Origin: Paraphaeosphaeria minitans
Lineage: Eukaryota > Ascomycota > Dothideomycetes > Pleosporales > Didymosphaeriaceae
DNA length: 64,000 nucleotides
Assembly: GCA_015832175.1 (NCBI GenBank)
Contig: WJXW01000017.1
Span: forward strand, 62,001-126,000
Direction: 5' to 3'
Positions 56,702 through 64,000 of this stretch are shown here, in pieces. Under the pieces are notes generated by a model. The model had not been told where the DNA came from. It made no database searches and saw only the letters and a program-made list of their open reading frames with translations. The position numbers and the translations under genes were made by a program. The first letter of the stretch is position 1. Each line of letters begins with the position of its first letter.

Positions 56702-57300
56702 GTTGCGCGGAGGATGTGATGCGACGTCTTTCGTCCGCAGCGAGCGACTGTAGGCAGCGAACTATGGCGGGGTCGCTCCGGGCTTGATGCAGAGCTGTTC
56801 TAGAAATAAGCGACTCAGTGAGACTACGAGTGGGATGCTCTTCGAGGGAGAGTCGTATCGAGCGCGAGTGGAGGGCGGGACGGGCAATGCAGGGCGCAAA
56901 TGGTTGCCTGTTTGCTGTAGACGGCGTTAGAAGCCCGCAGAAGGCGACGCCCACATGCGGACTCCATCATCACTGCCCGGCGTCATGCAGCGCCACAGTG
57001 GCTGTGGCTGTGGCTGACATCTTTTCAGGCAGGCAAGAGCGACCCGCCCAAGCTCGAGCCGCAAGTGGGGAAAGTCCGGGGCCGAGGTATCTCGAGGGAG
57101 CGAGCATCCCAAGTCGCTCGGGCTGGCCGTGGCATCATGTATCAGTCGCAATTCCTGAACCTGTCTTCCTCTGCGCTGCTAGTGTACATATCTGGCTGAA
57201 CAGACAGACTCAATCATTTGGGCTCCTTCTATCCAATTTCGCCACGAACCCGTCATCCACTGCGACACCCACCAGCATCTCGTTCCGCCACTTCGCCAAA
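56702..57300. promoter_or_regulatory. Shared divergent promoter region of DSK2 and the oxidoreductase gene
   Basis: These 599 bases separate two start codons that face away from each other, so promoters of both genes must lie here or within the leaders. No specific binding site can be named with confidence. Confidence 0.45.
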
Positions 57301-58384
57301 ATGAAGGGAATTCAGATCAAAGAATATGTCAATGTAAAACACGTCCTAGCCTAGATGACTGCATGTCGACTTGTCACACACACACACACACTTACACTCC
57401 CAGGGCCCCGACGACCTCAAAGTCACCTCCCTCCCCACGCCCACACCCAAACCAAACGAATACCTCATCGCCATCCACGCCTCGGCAACAAACTTCTTCG
57501 ACCTCCTCCAAATCCGCGGCAAGTACCAGCACCAGCCACCCTTTCCCTGGATCGCCGGCTCCGAGTTCTCCGGCACCGTTGTCTCCGCGCCCATCGCCTC
57601 CTCCTCTGCGTCCAAATACAAAGTCGGCGACAAAGTCTTCGGCGCAACACAAGGCAGCTACGCGACGCACGTCGCGTGCACGGAAGAGCGCTTGCGGCCC
57701 GTACCCAAGGGCTGGAGCTTCCAGGATGCGGCCGGCCTGTTCGTCACGGCGCCGACGAGCTACGCGGGGCTGGTGGTGCGCGCGGGTGTCAAGGAGGGCG
57801 ACTGGGTGCTTGTGCATGCAGCCGCGGGCGGCGTGGGACTGGCCGCCGTGCAGATTGCAAAGGCGTTTGGCGCAAAGGTCATTGCGACGGCGGGGACGCA
57901 GCACAAGCTCGACGTGGCCAGGTCGTTTGGCGCCGACCACGCCATCGACTACAAGCAGAAGGACTGGCCGGAGCAGGTCAAGAAGCTCACCCCCAAGGGC
58001 CGCGGCGTGGATATCGTATATGACCCTGTCGGGCTGATCGCGCAGTCTATGAAGTGCACGGCCTGGAATGGACGGCTACTCGTGGTCGGGTTCGCTGCAG
58101 GAGAAATCGAGAAGCTGGCGACGAACCGCGTGCTCTTGAAGAACGTGAGCGTCGTGGGACTGCATTGGGGCATGTACGCTGTGCATGAGCCTGAGATGGT
58201 GGAAAAGGTGTGGGACGGGCTGTTCAAGCTCATGGACGAGGGCAAGTACAGGGGCACAGCATTCTCGGACAAAGAGTACCTTGGACTTGAGAGCGTACCT
58301 GCTGCACTGAAGGCTTTGGGTGGGCGCGATAGCTGGGGCAAGGTAGTCGTCAAGGTGCCGCAGCACGCACAGAGCAAGATTTGA
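57301..58384 (+). CDS. Zinc-free MDR oxidoreductase, NADPH:quinone-reductase-like
   Basis: Medium-chain reductase of the quinone oxidoreductase (QOR) branch. Two exons (57301-57333, 57404-58384) sum to 337 aa. The 11-residue first exon (MKGIQIKEYVN) joins GPDDLKVTSLPTPTPKPNEY in phase across a 70-base intron that contains a CA repeat; without it the protein would lack its first beta-strand. The GroES-like part has ASATNFFDLLQIRGKY and the QOR signature GSEFSGTV. The cofactor site is VLVHAAAGGVGLAAVQIAKA (about 135-155), and DIVYDPVG follows. The Cys/His zinc ligands of alcohol dehydrogenases are absent. Substrate unknown: quinones or alpha,beta-unsaturated carbonyls are usual for the family. 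It is divergent from DSK2. Confidence 0.9.
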
Positions 58385-58551
58385 GAGGCCTCGCTTGCGC
58401 ATTGAAGATGGAAATTTTCTGCAAGTGGGACTCGCTTTTGAAGAGAAAATACAACCTAACGTGTACAATTTCCATGCTCGGAAGTGATCCAGAAGCTGCA
58501 AAACCAGATATAGATAGTTTGCACGTCGAGTTGTTGCCATCAAAGTTAAAC

Positions 58552-58635
58552 GGCTCGGTGGTGTAGTTGGTTATCACGTCAGTCTAACACACGTTAGCTC
58601 ACTGAAGGTCCCGAGTTCAAACCTCGGCTGAGTCA
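58552..58635 (+). tRNA. tRNA-Val (anticodon AAC), with a short intron
   Basis: Acceptor strands GGCTCGG (58552-58558) and CTGAGTC (58628-58634) pair fully, with two G-U pairs. The D-arm region reads GGTGTAGTTGGTTATCAC, and the T-arm is CCGAG TTCAAAC CTCGG. The anticodon stem TCAGT / ACTGA closes loop CTAACAC once an intron of about 10 bases (CACGTTAGCT) is removed at the standard place after the anticodon; AAC decodes valine. The structure is nearly ideal. It lies about 170 bases after the oxidoreductase stop codon on the same strand. Confidence 0.93.
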
Positions 58636-59123
58636 CTCGTTCTCACGATCGTCTCCTGTTCTGCGTTTGATTCGCAGTTTCCTTTTTGCTCTTTTGCTCT
58701 TCTTGGACTCTCATGTAGGCTGGGGCTGAGCATCCCGACGCTTCCGCGCGTTGGAAGAGGTGCAGGCTGGTCGCAAATCTTTTATTCTCAGCGAACCATC
58801 ATGCATCACTGTCCATCATTAACCCCTTCCTCATGTTATTGACGCTTCGCAGTACCGCGGGAGCCCCTGAAGATGGGATTGCGTGGACGGGATAATGTAG
58901 CACGGCTCCTTCCGTAGGTACCTAGGTACCACCTAGGGTATTTCCATCCTGAAGAAAGACAGATACCGAGTCTACCACCCCTCGTCACCCAGCAATTTCA
59001 ACCAACCCACCTCTACCCCGACACTTTGATTTCCACAATCACCCTCTGAACAAGCATCTTCGACAACTTTAACGCACTCGAAAACATTTCTGGAAACACT
59101 ACCTACTTACCACATCCCAGTAC
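58636..59123. other. Intergenic, no gene seen
   Basis: T-rich runs just after the tRNA may serve Pol III termination. A near-palindromic GTAGGTACCTAGGTACCACC string lies near 58914-58933. No gene is seen. Confidence 0.45.
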
Positions 59124-59756
59124 TTAACCCCCTCGTCCCTCATCCACACCCACACCCACACCCTCCCCCTCCAACCCAATCCAATTCGCCCCCACCCCCC
59201 TCGGCACCACGAACCTCAGTCGCCCCAGCGCCGCCAACGTCCCCCTCACCGCCGGCTCGTCCCCTATCCCGGCCTCCACCGCGGCCTCGCACCACCCGCG
59301 GCACACTGCCATCTTCTCGTGCAGGTCCTTGACCAGCATGCCCATGTGCAGCGTGGCGTCGATGATGGGCGGGTAGGCGGCGTTGATGTGGCGGAGAAGG
59401 GCGATGGGGGAGTCGGCGGCGTACGCTCGCGGACCTGCGGGGGAGGGGGGAGGGTGTGGGTGTGGGTGTGGGGAGATTGGGCGTCCGTGGTGCGGAGTCG
59501 GAGTCGGAGTCGGTTGCGGGGAGGCCGTACGCGGAGCTTCGTGGTGGTGGGCGTGAGCGTGTAAGACCCGAGGATGGGTTTGGGGAGGAGACGTCGACGA
59601 CGACGACGACGACGACGACGTGGCCGGCACGTCGACGAGGTGTGGAAGCTCTTTGGCTGGGCGAAAGTTCTGGGACGCGGATTGCTGCGTTGACGTTGAC
59701 GTGGACGTGGACGTCGACCCGTCTCGCGCTGTTGGTCTCTGGTTTCCAATCTTCAT
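59124..59756 (-). CDS. Orphan protein with low-complexity N-terminal half
   Basis: Single exon from the ATG at 59756 (MKIGNQRPTARDG), 210 aa. The first ~125 residues are low in complexity: (ST)n, poly-Ser, PTPTPTP and HPHPHPPP runs. The C-terminal ~80 residues look like a folded helical unit: SPIALLRHINAAYPPIIDAT, LHMGMLVKDLHEKMAVCRGW, CEAAVEAGIGDEPAVRGTLA, ending in a short Gly/Val-rich tail. No family is recognised. It might be the last exon of a longer gene, as the frame stays open upstream, but no convincing upstream exon was found. Antisense open frames over the same repeats are not supported. Confidence 0.5.
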   Translation of the reverse strand: MKIGNQRPTARDGSTSTSTSTSTQQSASQNFRPAKELPHLVDVPATSSSSSSSSTSPPQTHPRVLHAHAHHHEAPRTASPQPTPTPTPHHGRPISPHPHPHPPPSPAGPRAYAADSPIALLRHINAAYPPIIDATLHMGMLVKDLHEKMAVCRGWCEAAVEAGIGDEPAVRGTLAALGRLRFVVPRGVGANWIGLEGEGVGVGVDEGRGG

Positions 59757-60298
59757 GGTTTTTATTCCCCACGGCAGTTTTGTGCTTGGAAGTTCATGCG
59801 GGAAATAATACTGGCGCGGCGAACGATACAGACTGCCTCTTCCCGCGGCAACCACTGCTTGATAAAGAACCGCGTACCTGCGTGAGACACATCTATGTTT
59901 GCTCTTTGGCCGACTGCCACCGTGGGACACGACCCTGACTCACGCTTGCACAAAGCTACTTACTCACACCCCCGTTGCTAACCATTGAGAAGACGTGCAA
60001 GAAATTGATTGTCACTCGCTGTTGGTTTAAATGGCCATCTCTGGTATTCAATCCCTCCTCGCTAGTTACCTCTCCATCTACCCATATGTCTAGGGTCAGT
60101 GCCAGGCTTCGTGCCTTCCCTCCCAAAAGATCCACCCCTCCCATCCTGACCCATCCAAACGCCAGCCCAGCCAGGCTCAAGCAGGGAAAGAACAGAGCCT
60201 TGTAAATGCAAGCTAAGCGCAGTATACCTGCGAACGAACGCCGTTGATCCTAAAGAAAAATAGAGGAGAGCAGGACATATAGAGAGGAGAGTTTCACA
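59757..60298. other. Intergenic, no gene seen
   Basis: This stretch lies between the orphan protein gene and the 3' end of VID30. No gene is seen. Confidence 0.4.
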
Positions 60299-62523
60299 TC
60301 ATTGCAAGAAGTCCTTCCGCACATTGATGAACGCGCCGGGCCCGCCGTCGTCTGCGAGCTCAGAGACCAGCGCCTCAGTCTGTTGTACTAGGCGCTCCAG
60401 CGCGGCGGAGCTCGACTTGCCCAGGCTCACTGTGCATGTGTTAGTTGATCTTCGTATCAAACAGGTGTTCGATCTGAGCAGACTCACCTAGAATCGCACT
60501 ATTCAGCTCCTCTGCCACAGGCACCCTCCCACTCGTCTCCAGCAACGGCGCCAAACTGCTCTCCCGCACATTCTCATACGCAATCAGCGCAAACGTGTCC
60601 TCCAGTGCGCGCTTTACTTCCCGCCTCTGATCGTTGGCAAACTCCTGCTTGAGCTCCATCCCGTACTCGATCATCGCCGTAGTAGAATCATGCAGTTTAC
60701 TCTGCTTAGTTTCAAGATCGTCTTCATCTTCGGCATTTTCGTCGCCCCATGGCGCGCCGTTGTGCACGCCGAGCTGCTCGTCCAGTTCCATCTCGAAATC
60801 ATACTCGTCGGTGGCTGTGGAGTTGCGGTTATTGAGGCTGGATGCGGTAGAACGTTTCGACGGGGACGTGGGGATGATGTGCGGGAGGACTTGGGCGTTG
60901 AGTTCGCTGCACTGGCGGATCATCTCAATGAACTTGCGGCAGCGAAGCTTGAAGTAGATATTCTCGTTGTCGCGGAGAACGGAGGGGTAGTACGCGGTTG
61001 TGTGTTTGAGGGCTTTATCGATATCACCGTCGAGGATGGCTGCGCGTATGCCTGGGGAGCGTCAGCTCTATCATGTAGCATGATTGGCGTGATTTGTGCT
61101 TACGTTGCCGGTTGATCGCATCAATATCTTCCCCTGTTTGGAGGTCTGGGACATTTGCTTGGCCGTCGGCAGCCAGCGCTTGCGCCTCTTGGATGACTTC
61201 TTCCGCAAAAGCTTTCGCAGTCTCGACGTATCCATCGTGAGCTAGATATTGCCCAATCAAGCTTTGTATAAATTGCGTCTCATCGGTTGAGCCATGTTCC
61301 CGAGGCTGACCTTTCGACAAAGCAATCTCTTGCTGAATTGTTGCCTTCTGCCCCTGTACTATGCTGTCAATATCAAAAGCAAACGGCTCTTGTCCAAAAT
61401 TTGCTCGGAGGGCTTCATTCAGCTTCTTCATGCCAATACTTGGGTAGTACTGGACATTGGGCTTCAGATCTTTGAAAGGGGCGCCTACGAATCGTCAGTA
61501 TGCCTTATGGAGAGTCGCCATCCTACTTACCTATGTACTGCCCATTCTTCGTAAAGAATGCGGTGTTGGTGCGGAAGTTGATGCCGCACCCTATGACATC
61601 CAGGGTGCCGAATTTCGGGCCAAACGGCTTCCCAGAGGTCGTACTCGTGAAGAACAAGCCGTCATCGCCGTGGTACGCAAAAGAACCAGGCTCCCACCCG
61701 GGTATCCTGTTCAGGGGCACCTTTGCTTCCGAGAATCCGACTCCGATGGTTCTACTCAACCAGTGTTAGCTCGCTGTAGGATCCACACGGCAAGTGGGAC
61801 CTACCCGTCTTTGCCTTTGGAGACTACAGTGACCTCGTAGTAGTAAATTCCACACTGCCGCGGCATGGGAAAGTCCGCTCGGATTGCTGCTGCTTCGTCA
61901 TGTCCCGACTTGGATGCGCCGGCGAATCGAGCAAGCCTCCCGTCTTCCTCCACATCCATCTGCGCGAACTTGTCCTTCTCATCCCATCGCGTCGGCCACG
62001 GGGCGACGGGCTCTTCTATGAATGCTGGCGTGCGTTCGATAATCTCGTGGGCGAGCCCTCGGTGCGAATGGCTCGGTTTGTGCAGATTGACGCTGCTCGA
62101 GCTTGTCGACAGCGAGCCGGCGTTTGAGGAATGTGTCGACCGCTGCTCTCGGTATACGGCTATTCTCGCCTTGTGCGCGTCCTCGAGCTTCTCGGCATGT
62201 CTTGACCCGCGCAGATACGAGGGTATAAAGAAAGCGGGCGCTCCGGCCTCTTGCAAGGCGCTGGACCACCCCATGTGGCCCATTTGACTTGTATACGACG
62301 GGACGGGCCCGCTCCGACTCAGTGAGTTGGACATGCTGCCGTGGTGGGCGTCGGCGTCTATCGAGCGTGCGTGGCGGGAGTAAGAGTGGGAGGACGTTGC
62401 GAGCGGGAACGAGCCGCTGTTGGCCAGGTGAGAGAACTGTCCTGCGCGCGCAGGAACAGGATTGGACTGGCTACTGGCTGAATTCCCCGAAGCTACCTGC
62501 GCGTACGAGCCTCGGCGGAACAT
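60299..62523 (-). CDS. VID30: GID ubiquitin-ligase subunit Vid30/Gid1 (RanBPM-like; SPRY-LisH-CTLH-CRA)
   Basis: Scaffold subunit of the GID/CTLH E3 ligase, which in yeast degrades gluconeogenic enzymes after glucose return. Five exons (62523-61805, 61751-61531, 61484-61104, 61051-60488, 60429-60299) sum to 671 aa. A Ser-rich disordered N-terminus (~160 aa) is followed by the SPRY domain: CGIYYYEVTVVSKGKDG joined to TIGVGFSEAKVPLNRIPGWE, then SFAYHGDDGLFF and CGINFRTNTAFFTKNG. LisH follows as FIQSLIGQYLAHDGYVETAK, then CTLH (RAAILDGDIDKALKHTTAYY, IYFKLRCRKFIEMI) and a C-terminal CRA region with an acidic insert (about ENAEDEDDLE). Every intron joins in phase inside a conserved stretch, and domain order and length match the family. 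Confidence 0.93.
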
Positions 62524-64000
62524 GGCGGTGAGGGTCTGGCAGCTCGTAGTAGTGTGTCGGCAAGCGGCGGTAGGAAGCAGGTACGGAAGCAGCCACGCCC
62601 AGCGCGGTAGTCAAACACGGTGAGATGCGACGGCTAGAAGAATGTGTCGGATGCCGTGGGTAGGGTGGCAGAGAACGGAGGCAGGGGCGTGTGCAGCGAC
62701 AGTCAGAAGAGCTGCGAATGGTAGGTTGGTTGACGAGCCCGGGCGAGATGGCGGCGACGAGGAAGGAAACGTCGTTCGTCAACGCCGCTCAAAGTTCTTC
62801 AGAGCTGGGTCAGCAAACACATTCATCGTTGGTGCAAGAAAGTCTGGTTGTGGTGCGTGGACAGCAACCCGCGGGGAGAGTCGGACGGGGTCGTCAACGA
62901 GCTCAGTGATGGCGTCGATGCGAACAGAGCGAGGTTCCATGCACGCCCCCGCACTATTATACGCTACATGGCCGGGTGCATCTGCTCACTGATAACACGA
63001 CCTATCTTGCGCCGTCACAAGATCAAACAACTGGAACCGCAGCCTGCGTAGGGAAGCGTTGTGTTACGGGATGCTTTCAGCTTGAGCTTGGTCGCCGTTG
63101 ATAGCCCGTGTCGCGTTTACCTACCTATGCGAGCAGCAAGCCTCACAGAGCAATACACACACCATGACGAGTACGTCTTGGATGCATTCCCCTCTTCTAC
63201 ATTGATAGCCGCAGCACAGCAACACACCACACTATCTTGAGTAAGTTGAATGCATTTACCTCTTCTACGTTAATAGCCACAGCACAGCAATATACATATT
63301 ATGACGAGTACGTCTTGAATGCATCTCTACGATGATAGTCGCAGCACAGCAATACAATATACTATGATAAGTAAATTTCAATACATTTGTCTCTTCTACA
63401 TTAATAGTCACAGCAGAGCAATATACATATTAGGACGAGTACGTCTTGAACGCATCTCTACGTTTATAACCGCAGCACAGCAACACTCCACACCATCACA
63501 GGTAAATCTTGCATGTCTACACCAATAGCCACCGCGATACAATGTGCGCACATCACGTCAAGCGCGCAAAAGTACAAACAACGAAGCTCGAGTCGCACTC
63601 GGTGCAAAGAGTACACCGTGCTAGATGCCTTTTCTTGCTGTACGTGTACAAATAGCCGCACGGCATCTAGCGTTGCACCGAACCCAGTTCCCTACGTTAC
63701 CCACCCGGTCAAAAAAGAAGAACCCCCCCCCCCCCCCAAGGGCATCGCGCGCACGCACGTAAAGGTCACCCGCCCATGCTAGCCGCAAACGCCATCGCTA
63801 TCCAGACCTGAATCCTAAAAAAAATAACCCCCAGCTTCATCCCAAGCCCGCCTCGGGTCCCAATGCGCCAGGCGTAACGTGCAAATCAAATAGTATACAA
63901 ATACAGCAGTGGAGAAGAAGCTCCATGCAAGAGCATGCCAAGAAGGGAAGCAGTGTACCCAGAACGTAGTCGTGGATGGATGGGCAAAGGGAACATCATG
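62524..64000. other. Intergenic to window end
   Basis: This stretch is the promoter side of VID30, followed by a tandem repeat (63166-63545), a C homopolymer near 63723-63738 and unremarkable sequence. No gene could be supported. Confidence 0.5.
63166..63545. repeat. Tandem repeat of ~65-72-base units in two alternating forms
   Basis: About 5.5 units begin near 63166, 63238, 63303, 63366, 63434 and 63499. Every unit contains AATAGCC- or GATAGTC-like then GCAGCACAGCAA or ACAGCACAGCAA. Units 1, 3 and 5 start GACGAGTACGTCTTG, whereas units 2, 4 and 6 start with GAGTAAGTTGAATG-like or GATAAGTAAATTTC-like sequence, so the larger period is about 131-137 bases. Confidence 0.82.

Overview
The window is nuclear DNA of a filamentous ascomycete (Pezizomycotina). 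The type of proteins encoded suggests Dothideomycetes, but that placement is an inference. The signs are short GT-AG introns, mostly 47-160 bases; proteins typical of moulds (hybrid histidine kinase, Clr5-domain protein, long-tailed aquaporin, Cps1-like glycosyltransferase, F-box-like family); two intron-containing tRNA-Val genes; and compact genes separated by gene-poor, low-complexity stretches rich in TAGGTAGG and ACCTACC words. No rRNA, CRISPR array, virus or intact transposon was seen.

Layout. 0.7-8.5 kb: a hybrid sensor histidine kinase followed by a Clr5-domain protein, both on +. 8.8-13.6 kb: an aquaporin with a long N-terminal tail and the mitochondrial lysyl-tRNA synthetase, both on -. 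14-21 kb: a partly resolved membrane-protein gene, a broken F-box-like gene, an ankyrin-type protein and a tRNA-Val. 21.3-37.4 kb: about 16 kb with one convincing gene, a family 2 glycosyltransferase with an expanded pyrimidine-rich intron, set among a polypurine tract, minisatellites and homopolymers. 37.4-40.4 kb: two adjacent genes read as L-rhamnose 1-dehydrogenase (LRA1) and L-rhamnono-lactonase (LRA2). 40.9-50.0 kb: RNA helicase ROK1, ATP synthase subunit g, an APH-family kinase and an anion:cation symporter, all on -. 51.6-54.4 kb: two adjacent convergent pseudogenes. 55.1-62.5 kb: ubiquilin Dsk2, a quinone-oxidoreductase-like enzyme, a tRNA-Val, an orphan protein and the GID ubiquitin-ligase subunit Vid30. 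62.5-64 kb: intergenic, with a two-form tandem repeat.

How the genes work together. The clearest functional link is LRA1 next to LRA2, which would catalyse consecutive steps (L-rhamnose to L-rhamnono-lactone to L-rhamnonate). Other neighbours are mostly unrelated housekeeping genes. Splice sites were placed by reading frame and GT/AG consensus; where exon sums are given they were checked to be multiples of three.

I did not find a convincing undescribed multi-gene system. The most unusual material is the 28.5-37.5 kb region around the glycosyltransferase, the tandem duplication across the LRA2 stop codon, and the decaying block at 51.6-54.4 kb.
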